Source of the DNA: Niebla homalea
Lineage: Eukaryota > Ascomycota > Lecanoromycetes > Lecanorales > Ramalinaceae
Length of the DNA stretch: 64,000 nt
NCBI GenBank assembly: GCA_019925105.1
Contig: JAHGAU010000034.1
Span: forward strand, 186,001-250,000
Direction of reading: 5' to 3'
The position numbers were made by a program, and so were the translations under genes. Below the pieces are notes generated by a model. It was not told the DNA's origin. It searched no databases and saw only the letters and a program-made list of their open reading frames with translations. Below, in pieces: positions 39,951 to 49,887 of the stretch. Within the stretch, counting starts at the first letter, position 1, and each line of letters starts with the position of its first letter.

Positions 39951-40720
39951 TCTTATTTAACCTTAAGCTATACGGAATGGCCGTATTAATAAGTTATAGG
40001 TAATTTTTATAAACATAATAAGGTTTTAACTGTTATTTAGCTAATTTATAGGTACCTTTATTAAAGGAATACTTATTTAAACCTTAATCTTTTAAATTTC
40101 CTGTATAACGTCCGTTATAATATGGATAACGGTTTTACGGAGCTCTTTACTATTATTTTTAATAATATTTCTATAGTTATTTACTATAGATATATATAGC
40201 TTAATTAAGGGCTCTTTTTTGTCTAATAGTTTTTAAAATAAAGGTAACGATAATAAAATAAATTTAAGGTAAAAGTCTTTAAGTATTATAGTAGGTAAAA
40301 CCCGTGGTAATAATACTTTAACGGAGGGTAATAATTTGGTAAGAGATTTAAGAAATATAAATCTTATATAGAGATCGTAGATAATAAGGTAGGATTTAAG
40401 TGCGAAGCAGTTAACTGGTAAGCTTACTGGTAAAAGTATTAATAATAAAGTTCTGGATCTCGTAGGTAAGGTTTAAAACGAAAGTGATTTAGTTAATTTA
40501 AGTATTAATAAATATAACAGTATCGAGGATAATATAATTAAGCTAGTTAATAAGGCTCTTAATAAAGGCATTGTCGATTTAATAAGTATCCTATTAAAAG
40601 GATCCGCTTTAGTAAAGGTATTAGGTGGTAAGTGGGCTCACACTTACTCCATCTGTAAGAGAACAGGAGGGTAGAAATGTAACACGATCTGTATCAATGA
40701 CCTGGTGAGAGAACCAGTGC

Positions 40721-40731
40721 TATTGCTACCA
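40721..40731 (-). promoter_or_regulatory. Primer-binding site of element G
   Basis: Reads TGGTAGCAATA on the minus strand, two bases inside the LTR. This is the unmutated form of the sites in X, Y and F. Confidence 0.65.
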
Positions 40732-40733
40732 TT

Positions 40734-40833
40734 TGTCAGGTACTGCGCAATATGAGTGTGCGCGCCAAGCCACTATACCCCTTTGGGTGCTAGTGCCCGA
40801 CAAGCTCTTGGCATGCGCACATTGCACATAACA
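40734..40833 (-). repeat. Internally deleted 5' LTR of element G
   Basis: Matches both ends of the full LTR but lacks about 64 internal bases; the join is CAGGTACTG to CGCAATATGAG. It is almost free of RIP changes. Confidence 0.85.
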
Positions 40834-43800
40834 AAAAGCCGTCTTTATCGACCGTTCTTTTTTTACCTTTATTTATTAATTAAGGAGTAGTTTATACCTT
40901 TCTACGTAATTACTTAAAATCTTTACGATTACCGTCTTTAAAGTTTTCCTTAACGTATAAAGGAGTATTATAGGTTTATACGATTTTATTTCCGAGTAAT
41001 TTAATTTAACCGGCTTCTTAAGGATAATCGTTTTAATTTCCTTAAATTTATAAAAGTAATATTTTATATTAAAATAAACTTAAAATAAATAAGTAAAGAT
41101 TTCTTTAAATAACGACGTTATTATAGATAAAAACCTATTTAATATACCGTTAAGTCCGGGGGCCTTATTTTTCTTTAATTTATTAATCGCCTTAATTATT
41201 ATTTCTTAAATTATTATTTTACTTATTATTATTAATTTAAGATATATTATACCGTCGATATTTATTAAGTTAACTTCCGGTAATAAAAAAAAAATGCCTT
41301 TTTAAGAGCCTTAATTTTACCGTTAAAAATATTCATTATTATACCGTTTAATCTTTTTAAAGGTAAAAACTTAAAAATAAATTTAAGTTTCTTATTTTAT
41401 TCTTTATTATATTTTATTAGCTTTTAAATATTATAAGGGGAAACCGTTAAGTTATATATTATAACCTAGAAATATATTTACTTAACCTTCCGGATAATTC
41501 TTTTTTTTTTTTTTAAACTTTTTTTAACCGTTAAAACGTCTCCTGGTTCTTATATTTGGTAGTTTACTTTATAAGCGCTTTTACCTTTATAATCGCTTTT
41601 ATATATTTTTCGTTTTAATAGGTTTTAACTTTTTAAGACGGCTTTATTATTAAGATTATAATATTAATTACTTCGTTTAAAGCCTTTATTATCCGCTTTA
41701 TAAATAAATCGATTTATTCCTTATTATTAAGCCGGGGAAGCTCTATTAACTAGGATATTATTTTTACCGCCTTTATAAATACCTTAATTTCCTTAACTAT
41801 TTTTTATATTTATTTAAACGGTAAAAACGGAATTACGTTAACGGATTAATTTAAGGTCGTTTATATCGGGACGTAATCCGAACCGTATTTTAAGTCTTTT
41901 TAAGGTCCGTATATTATAATTAAGTTAATAATATTTTCTGAGTTAAATATTAAGTTAATCGTAATTTTAAATTTACGGCTTTTTTATATAATAGCCCCTT
42001 TTAATATTAATAATGTAAGGTTAAACCGTATAATAATTATTAATAATTCCTTAAATTCAGTATAATTAATCGTATAACCGTCCTTATTTTATTAAGAAAT
42101 ACTTATTAAATATAATTATAATATCCTTAAATAACGGGATCGTAAAGGGTTTCTTTTTATTAATTAATAGCGGATTATATATATTATAAATATTTAAATT
42201 ACCCTTAATATCCTTTTTTTATATAATTTAAAATATATATAGGTTCCCTCCGTAATAAATAACGTCCTAATTATTTATATTTAATTTTTTATTAATAAAG
42301 AAATACGTCCGCGTTATCTCGTTATTTTTAAAGGTTAAATAGAAATTATTTCCCGGGTTAATTAAAAAGTAAATATACGGATTATACGGCGGTTCTTATA
42401 TCACTATAATATCAATATCCTTTATTTCCTTAAATCTGAATATTAGTATTATAGCTTTAATTACTTCCCTACGTACGTTATATTATATTATTTTTAAAAA
42501 CGTAAATATATTAAATATTGACGTCCGTCGGGCTTTTTTTATTAACTTTTATTTATATAAACGGTTTCTCCTTAAAATTAAGCGTTATTTATTTTAATCT
42601 TTTTATTATAATAGTAATCCCGGTCGGGCGGTCGGCCTTAAAGGTTAATATCGCTATAAGCTTTTTTTTTTCGCGTTATCGGTTATTACGTTTTATTTTT
42701 CCTTATTTAATAGGCTTTATTTATATCTTAAAACCGTTTTTAATTACTTTGCCGGTTTAAGTTTATATAAATTATAATATTAAATCTTAATTATTATCCT
42801 AATCTCCTTATATTAAGTCTTTTTCGCTTTTACTATATACCGTAAGTCTTACGTTAAATAGCCATTATTACCGTATACTGCGTATTTTAATGCGTTTTTT
42901 ATTAGGCTTTTTATTATTAAGTTAATATATTTATACGTATTATACCCTTTAATATATATTACGTACTTTATATTATTAAGGTACCTTATAATAATATGCC
43001 CGTATTTTTAATATTTAAAATATTAATAAATATCCGTTATCCGATCTTAAGGTCTCGTTAATTTAAGGGATTTACCTTTTATTACCCCTTTATTAAAAAT
43101 ATCGTTATATATCCTTATTAATATTACGTTTAAGATAATTATAAAGTATTTCTTTATATAATTAAAGGCGTTTAATTTCTTTATTATAAAGAGGAAATTA
43201 TAATTAATGATTTCTAGCTTAAAATAAAAAATTATATTCTCTTTCTTTATCCGTTTTAAGGTAACTTCCTTTTCCTTCCCTGTAAACTTTATTAAATATA
43301 TCTTATTTACCGTAATAATAAAGGATTACCTTAATATCTTTACCGTTTTATACCCCTTTTTACCGGTTTATCCTTTTAACTTTTTTAGCCTTTCCTTTAC
43401 CTTTAATAAGGCTATATTAAGGAGGATATCTCCGTTTTATAGTTTATATATTGTAATAATCTATTTTATTAATAGCTTTCTTATAACCTTAAACGTTTTT
43501 ATTAATTATAATGGGTTTATTTTTACCACTATATTCCTTTTTTCTTTATTTAATAATTATATAATTATTATTTTCATTTTCTTTAACGCCGCCGTTTTCT
43601 TCCCCGTTTTTATTTTTTTTATTATTAATATTAACGCCGCCTTTATGGCTTTCGTTATTTAATTTATTCTTATTCCTTTTTTTAAAGTTTTTTTTATTAT
43701 TCCTTTATTTTATATGTATCCTTTCTATTTTTTCTCGCTTTTATCCGCCGGCGTCTTTATTACCGCCTTTTAAGTTCCGCGTAGCCTTTTTAACTTCCTT

Positions 43801-44489
43801 AAATTTCTCCCTATATTTACGTAAAAGTCTTTTATTTTTTATAGCCCGATTTATAATATTGGTTAAGTTTTTAACGTAATATCCTTTTATATAATTATAA
43901 AAAGGCTTTTTAACGCCCTTATTACCTTTTTCCTTTTTATTTTTTCCTTACGTATTTAATAATTACCTTTTTTTATAATTTATTCTTATTTACTTAATAT
44001 CTTCCTATTTTTACTTAATTCTTTCTTAATTTATATATACTTAATAAGGTTTTTTATGCCTCCGTTTACCCTTTATCCGTCCCCATATACCGTCTTTATC
44101 CCTTCCGCCCTTTATTTATTATCCTTTATAATAATATTTTTACGCGTTATACGCGTTTTTTTACGTATATTTTATTAATTATAAGCTTTTTATTTAATTT
44201 AAGGCTTTTTTATTTTATATTTATTGCGTTATTTATATAATTTATTATTATTCTTATTAACTTAAACCGCTTACTTTTCCTCCCTTTTTACCTTTATTAT
44301 TATTCCGCTTCCGCTTATCGTATTTAAAGTATTATCCTTACTATTACTTAAGCTATATACACGTGCATCGTTTCTGACCTCTAGGGTCCCGTTGTTCGTC
44401 GCCATCCTCTCTCAATATCCCGTAAATATTATATACTATAAACTGAGTAATAACTTGTTCTTGCCGTTACGGTAATATATACTCCCTAC

Positions 44490-44625
44490 GTGGTCTTTAT
44501 GCTGACCGTAAAGCATATAGTATTCAGGTCCTTATACCGACCCTTTAACGTATAAGTATAAGGTTTTTATACCGACCTCACGGCGTATAGTAAAGTATCC
44601 TTCTCTGCCCGTTATGCCTAATTTA
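44490..44625. repeat. Short tandem repeats upstream of the LINE ORF1
   Basis: Three diverged units of about 35-45 bp with TTATACCGACC and a following CGTATA word, between the LINE ORF1 start and the F 5' LTR. They may be the LINE 5' untranslated region, where tandem repeats are common, or part of F. Confidence 0.5.
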
Positions 44626-44940
44626 CGTCCCTATCGACCTTTAAATATAAAGTCTTTATTACTCGTTATAAGCATTAAATATCCGAAGGTAAGGTTAATA
44701 GCTATTAAGTATTATATCTATGGGTCTTTAAAAGTAAGGAGCCGCTATTAAAAGGAAAGCATATTATTTACTGGTTTATTACGCCAGGTATAGTTACGGT
44801 CCGTTAAGCTAAAGGGTACCGGGAAATCGTATTTGGTGCTTTACGTATTATAGTTTACCGCTAATATCGGTAAGACGGTATCGGTAAGGGTATATCCATG
44901 GTCCTTCTTATATATAACGATATAAGTAGAATCGGAACTT

Positions 44941-44954
44941 AGCTATTACTACCA
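44941..44954 (-). promoter_or_regulatory. Primer-binding site of element F
   Basis: Minus strand TGGTAGTAATAGCT, two bases inside the 5' LTR. The same type as in X, Y and G. Confidence 0.65.
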
Positions 44955-44956
44955 TT

Positions 44957-45120
44957 TATTAGGGGAAAAAACGAAGTACAGGTATTAAGGGTGGAGTAAT
45001 AACTGCCTGGATTATAACTATAAACGGTGTTGCTAATTATATAGGTACGCATGCCAAGCATCCTTGCCCTAGGCCCTTGCGCTATGCCTATCTTGGTATC
45101 TATACTGCTTGCACGTAACA
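44957..45120 (-). repeat. 5' LTR of element F
   Basis: 164 bp. The outer (right) end is well preserved. The inner end is RIPed (TATTAGGG for TGTCAGGG). Followed by ATTTA, which duplicates 36,797-36,801. A 60-codon minus-strand ORF here is only the LTR read through. Confidence 0.9.
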
Positions 45121-45800
45121 ATTTATTAATAATTTTTTAATAAGCTTATATTCCTTTAAGTAATTATTTATTTAAATTTAATTTTTCGATTTTAAAATTA
45201 AGTTAATTTTATAATAATCCCGTCGTTTAATATTAGAATAACTTAATATAAATATTTAAATATTTAAAGAATATATTAAATTTCAGCTTATACTTTTAAC
45301 GTAATAATAGATTATTTAAGTATTTTATAAATATTACGTTTATTAACAATAAAAATAATAAAAAATCGTTATATAACTTTATAATATCAAATATTAATAT
45401 AATATATATATAAGATATCCAGAAATAACGTATTATTATTACCTTTATAATAAAAGTTAAATATATAGCTTTTTCCGAAAAATATAAAATAAATATTTAA
45501 TTTATCAAATAAATTAATAAGACCGGATTCTTTAAAGGTTACGGACTTATCGTTTTATTTAATAATAATAACGGTAATATTTCTCTTATTAAGAACCCGG
45601 AGAATTATTTATGGATTAAGTATATTAACGTTTAATACCACTTTATTTAAGAAAAGGTATAAAAAAACTTTATTTTAATAAAATATATTAATATTAAGGA
45701 TTAATTCGTAAATATTATAATAATGTTTTAATTAAAATAACTTTTTAAGATAAATTAATTAAAACTTAAATATCATTATTATAAATTTATCGTAGCTTTA
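45121..45800 (+). pseudogene. Ty1/copia pol remnant D, second part (RNase H)
   Basis: The frame continues the copia element across F. A plus-strand reading gives the RNase H end with VKYIAFSEKYKINIQF-like, LIVLFNNNNGNISLIKNPEN, INVQYHFIQEKVQKN and YINIKDQFVNI-like words, which match the final conserved block of copia pol. Together with the ATTTA duplication this proves that F landed inside D. The end of the element towards 46,000 is not clear. Confidence 0.8.
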
Positions 45801-45989
45801 AAAAAGGAGTAATATACGGGGGTATTCCGCGGTTATTTTAATAGCATTTATATTAAGGACCCTATCGTATAAAAGCCTATTAAATAGCCTTTTATTAACG
45901 GTATTACAGGTATATCGGTATATAAGGTACGGTAAATATACGGTTATTAAACAGCTTATGGGATGGATATAAATACGGTCGTTGTCACG

Positions 45990-46514
45990 GTGTAATTAAA
46001 CAAGCATAGTGGTAGACTCAATACAAGTGATTCGGCTTACTCACCCTCCCCCCTGCACACTGCACCCATTTGCGCATATTGCATCAGAAGGCATAGTGAC
46101 AGTCCAGACCCTGACCAAACAATGTTTGCATGAAGTGTTCTGCTGTGACCTGAGGCTCTTTCCGCCGCTGGCTGTGCACGTTTTAGGAACTGTTCCCCCC
46201 CAACACCGCCGCTAAGAGTGCAGGGTTTTTACAGCCCCAATTTCTTCGCGCCCTTTTACCTAGTTTCCATTTGCAGAATCCAGTGCTGTCTGGACGCCCC
46301 GTTTGAAGCTGGAGACGGGCATCTTCGCTCTCTCGATGTACCCACCATGGTGCATGGCTTTGATTTTAGGGTAGACACGTGCTTTCTATTTCTTTTGACT
46401 GTCTCATTGCGTCCTGTCATCTTCTTTCCCAGCCCTGATCTCAGTCCCTCGTGACTTGCACTTCCTACAGCGTTGCCTGTGTATAGCGTTCAATTTTCAG
46501 GGTAACAAGAGGAC
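45990..46514. other. Isochore boundary and upstream region of the first gene
   Basis: Base composition changes within a few tens of bases near 46,005, with no repeat or terminal motif visible at the switch. The region holds the promoter and possibly a missed first exon: a hydrophobic stretch starting with ATG at 46,347 (MVHGFDFRVDTCFLFLLTVS) looks like a signal peptide, but I cannot show how it would be spliced to the gene. Confidence 0.5.
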
Positions 46515-48351
46515 ATGTTACTCGTCTGCCATCGTAAGAACAATTGGAAAATATTGAGCTTCCTGTTATTCAAGTTGACCAAATGTGATGACCCATCGTC
46601 CGCTCCAACAAAGCCTTCTTGCGTGCTATCTACAGCGTCGCCCATCTCGATACCCATCCGCAATGTGACCATAAGCGATGGCGCTCTTCCACGGGGTGCT
46701 GTCATCTCCGTAGGAACACCTCCTCAAGTTCTTGCCTTCGACGCCTCTGGGTTTGCCTTTGTCAAATTAGGTTTATGCCTCGTCCGTGACTGACAAGCTT
46801 CAGATACAACGATACATACATTTATGATGGTGGAGCTGCCTGCCAAAAGGATGAGAACAGCGCAGCCTGCAGTGCTCGTCTTGGTGGGCTGTTCGATGAA
46901 GCCAGCTCTTTGACGTGGAATGCGTACGCTAGTTGGACTGCGCCAGGCTTCTCAAATGTCAGCGATACCGATGAGGCTTCGAATCATCCATTTGCATCAT
47001 CTGGAACGGACACCATCAAACTTAGCGATAATCAGAGTCTGGACAAGTTCGCATTTGGCATCGATCATGGGGGAGACTTAGGATCTAACGTGGGGCTCCA
47101 CCCACTGGGCCTGGGGTCAAACTCGTTGCTATTAAGAAATCTGGAGACGAAGGGCGCTATCAATTCAAGAACTTGGTCGATGTGGCAGGGCTGGAATGGT
47201 GCAGAAGCCTCTCAGCAGATGGATGGGAACATTGTGCTTGGGGGGTACGATAAAGCGAAATTTACAGGCGCGAACACCACACAACCGATACAATACGATC
47301 AGGTCTGTGCCAGTGGCTTGATAATTACCATCACCAATATCACGATGAACTTCAAGAATGGCTCCTCGAACCCCATCCCCATCTCAGGTGTCTCTCAAGG
47401 GTCGGCTTTGAGAGCTTGCATACAACCCCAAAATACTTTCATCGCATTGCCATACAATATTTGGAGTGAATTTTTTTATGCCTCTGGGTCGACAGGAGCG
47501 GGGCGTTCTTTTTCTCACGTGAACTTCTACAGGGAGCTCGTACTTACAGATGGAGCGTGAGTGTCCCCTTCTGCCCGACCTTTCGCACGAAAGCCCTCCG
47601 TTTGGGCTGACATCCTCCTCCTCGCAGCTACGATGGAGACCTAACATTCACCATCCAACCCAACTTAGATATCCGCATACCCAATCACCAGCTCGTTGTC
47701 CCAGAATACGAGTGGAATCCCAACGGCCTAAGATACTACAAGAACACAACCGAGACGGAAATTCTCATCTATAGCCTTCAGAACACCACCGAATCCTTTT
47801 TCCCCTCTTTCGGTAAACCCTTTCTAAGCTCTGCCTATCTCTTCGTCGACAATGATTCCCAAAATTTTACACTTTGGAAAGCCCAACCCAATATGACACA
47901 AAACCTGGTCTCCGTCGGCCCGCCCGTCTGCAGCAGTACACCATCTTCGGCATCCACAGCCTTGCCATCCAACGGCCCTTCTAAAGGCGCAATAGCCGGA
48001 GCCGTCGTCGGCGGCCTCGTAGCCATTGCTGCCGTCATTGGCGCAATAGTCCTCCTTGCCAGGAAGCGCCGCCAAAAGCAACGCAAACAGCCCCAAACCA
48101 ATGAAATTGGAGACTCCAGCTTCCCAGGCAGTGCCCAGCGATCCAGCCGTAGGGGGGGAAACGCGGAGATGGCGAGTGATCAGCATCCTGCTTTAGAGAT
48201 GCCGGTCAGTCTCGCGCCATACGAGGTGCCGGATCGGCAACATTCAAGATACACACGAGAGGCGCAGCAGATGCCGAATGAGCGGGTCTCACCGCATAGC
48301 GTGGCAGCGTATGAGATGCCGGCTACGCCGATGAGTGGAAGACCGTTTTGA
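46515..48351 (+). CDS. Membrane protein with aspartyl-protease-like ectodomain, paralogue 1
   Basis: Three exons are inferred: 46,515-46,750, 46,804-47,556 and 47,628-48,351, giving 570 residues. Both introns have GT/AG ends and a CTGAC branch site, and the same phases as in the paralogue at 49,888-51,756. The ectodomain resembles peptidase A1: SVGTPPQ at residues 65-71, then FDASG at 75-79 where DTGS is expected, a LGGLFDE word, LGLGSNS, and MDGNIVLGGYD. A canonical second DTG is not visible, so catalysis is doubtful. One membrane helix (about 450-475) is followed by ARKRR and a cytosolic tail with YEVP and YEMP motifs, ending TPMSGRPF. Function unknown; a surface sensor or inactive protease are options. 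The start is uncertain because this N-terminus lacks a good signal peptide. Its promoter is only about 0.5 kb from the RIPed block, but the coding frame shows no RIP stops. Confidence 0.82.
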
Positions 48352-49887
48352 GAACCCTTCCATCAAACCGTGAATACAAGCGCGACGAGAAGGCAAGGAT
48401 GCGCGTCGGCGACGATCCTACGGAGCGGTCCGTGTGCAGCACACAGATGATTGCAGTGAACCCCCCATAACGACAATTGGTAAACAACGTGGTGATGGGC
48501 GGATTTTTTGGTGTAAATCACCGATATCCTCCTGACTACTGCATCTTTAAGTTTTGATGGAATTTGTGACAGGTATCGTTATATCGGACAGAGAAAGATA
48601 CCGTATCTTGAGTAGATTATAGGTGGGATCTTAGTAGTTCTCCGAAAGTTTATGTGTTTTATATTTGGTACGGATCCGTAGCCCACCGATGAAGGCGGTG
48701 CTTTCAACATGATTTCTCTATACGACCACCAAGGCTCATCAACAGCGTATCGTTTTTGAAGTCCTCGGATGTAAGAATCTGCCTATAATCCTGGACTTTC
48801 AGAGCGACGACCAGATGGTCCAAAGGTGAGGCACATGCGGCTTCCCAGATTGCGTTCTGTGACATAACAACGTATGGAGAGTATCATTCTTTGGGATAGC
48901 ACCGTGCTTTGTGATTGGTGCACGAGATGTGGCAGAGCAAGAGCAGCGAGACAAACATGGCGCAGTACTGAACTGCGCCGTCGGCAAACCTTCCTGACCT
49001 CAAGGAAATACATTCCGTAGCGAGCAAATGAGATTCAACAGTCATTACCCTTTCACGCCTGGGGAGCACATGCTTGTAAGTCTAGCAAAGGACACATGTA
49101 AGATGCACAGCGAGTAAGTAGGTATGCAATGTGTGTGCATTCTGATGTGATGATCTATCTATGAAGACAAAAGGTGCCTGTGGGTAAACAGCTAGGTGTT
49201 CTGGAATGTACGGCCAGGTGACGGTATCTACACGCATCATGAGGATGTCTTGGCATTGCCTGCATGACTGCTCCAGAACACTCCTTGCACGCACTCCATC
49301 ACACCGGCTGACAACAAAATAAAGTCGTCTGCTAGCAGACTTCTTCTGCTGGCGGACCATTATCAAGGACTTCATCTCCCGAACTTCCTGGTTCATGTCT
49401 CCGGTTTGAGTTCATGCACTGCGATGGAATTTACAGGGGTGCAGGTATGGCCTCATTGGCCTGGCAAAGCTTTGGCGGCACAAGAACTTCAGTCCGGAGT
49501 TTTGCCGGTGCCAAGGCTTCCATCCTTCGAATCGTTTCGCGCCCCTAATTCACATTTTCTCTCTATTCTGGCAGTGCGATGCCAATATTGGCATGGAGGG
49601 CCTTTGTGCTGGACTATCGTGTTTCAAGTGTCTAGAAGTTGCTGGCTCTATGCTCGTATCTCAGGATAGCACGGGGCTCCCGGCAACCTTGGTTGTTTCG
49701 AATGTGCAACCGCCTGGAATCTGCTAATCATGGAAGGATGGGAAAGATTGCGATTTTTCTTCTTATTCCTCCTTGCACCCTTCTCATTCTCATATGAAGT
49801 CTCATCCATCTCTGCTTTACGCATCTCAGAAGTTGCATCTGCGCGAGAGGGGATTGCATTGTTGCTCTTTTGGTCGCTCGGAGTACC
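48352..49887. other. Intergenic region between the paralogues
   Basis: About 1.5 kb. It should hold the 3' end of the first paralogue's transcript and the promoter of the second. ORFs of up to about 105 codons on either strand have no recognisable content and I do not call them. No tRNA or repeat seen. Confidence 0.6.

Larger units (their letters stand above)
39485..40833 (-). mobile_element. LTR element G, nested in the LINE RT
   Basis: A 1,349-bp element flanked by AAAAG (39,480-39,484 and 40,834-40,838). It interrupts the LINE frame just after the VDD-type motif that follows the LLPN word, and the frame resumes on the other side. Its 3' LTR (39,485-39,648) is 164 bp. Its 5' LTR (40,734-40,833) is only 100 bp because of an internal deletion of about 64 bp. 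It belongs to the LTR family of X. Primer site at 40,721-40,731 (rc TGGTAGCAATA), conserved module at 39,844-39,950. No pol domain. Confidence 0.88.
37380..44405 (-). mobile_element. Tad1-like LINE, RIPed and split by element G
   Basis: On the minus strand an ORF1-like start ATG is preserved at 44,405 (MATNNGTLEVRND). Further on are zinc-knuckle-like remnants near 42,850-43,010 and an RT domain. The RT shows a KAPGLN-like word near 41,170, IILKKPG and YKPIILLYTLGK words at about 40,900-41,030, then, beyond element G, GIPQG-like sequence near 39,240. An RNase H/C-terminal part with YVPEDILGYKKKPVRQL lies near 38,700. This order is that of Tad1 LINEs of filamentous fungi. The 3' end is probably near an (ATTG)n stretch at about 37,310-37,345. 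I could not fix the target duplication, so both ends are approximate. Confidence 0.8.
36802..45120 (-). mobile_element. LTR element F, host of a LINE
   Basis: Two 164-bp direct repeats (36,802-36,965 and 44,957-45,120) start TGTTACGTGC and end CCTGACA on the minus strand. They are flanked by the perfect target duplication ATTTA (36,797-36,801 and 45,121-45,125), so the whole 8.3 kb inserted as, or grew from, one LTR element within copia D. The primer-binding site at 44,941-44,954 and the conserved module at 37,152-37,240 give minus orientation. Most of the interior is a Tad1-like LINE rather than gag-pol. What remains of F is about 0.3-0.5 kb at each end, so F was probably a small gag-only element like X and Y. 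Confidence 0.85.
1..45990. other. AT-rich, RIP-mutated repeat block
   Basis: The stretch is extremely AT-rich. CpA and TpG are scarce while CpG remains common, as expected when RIP turns CpA into TpA on both strands. No ORF longer than about 80 codons survives, and those present are decayed transposon pieces or their antisense. Composition changes abruptly near 45,990-46,010, where the first normal gene region begins. The block is made of nested transposons described in separate entries; positions 1-158, left of element B, are not assigned to an element. Confidence 0.95.

Noticed and set aside
42518..42760. 80-codon plus-strand ORF
   Set aside because: Antisense to the LINE; hydrophobic only because of T-rich codons.
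44939..45121. 60-codon minus-strand ORF
   Set aside because: Coincides with the 5' LTR of element F; the matching LTR at 36,802-36,965 shows it is repeat sequence.
1..45990. CRISPR-like or centromeric satellite interpretation of the AT-rich block
   Set aside because: No short regularly spaced repeats or satellite arrays; the repeats are LTRs with target duplications and decayed pol.
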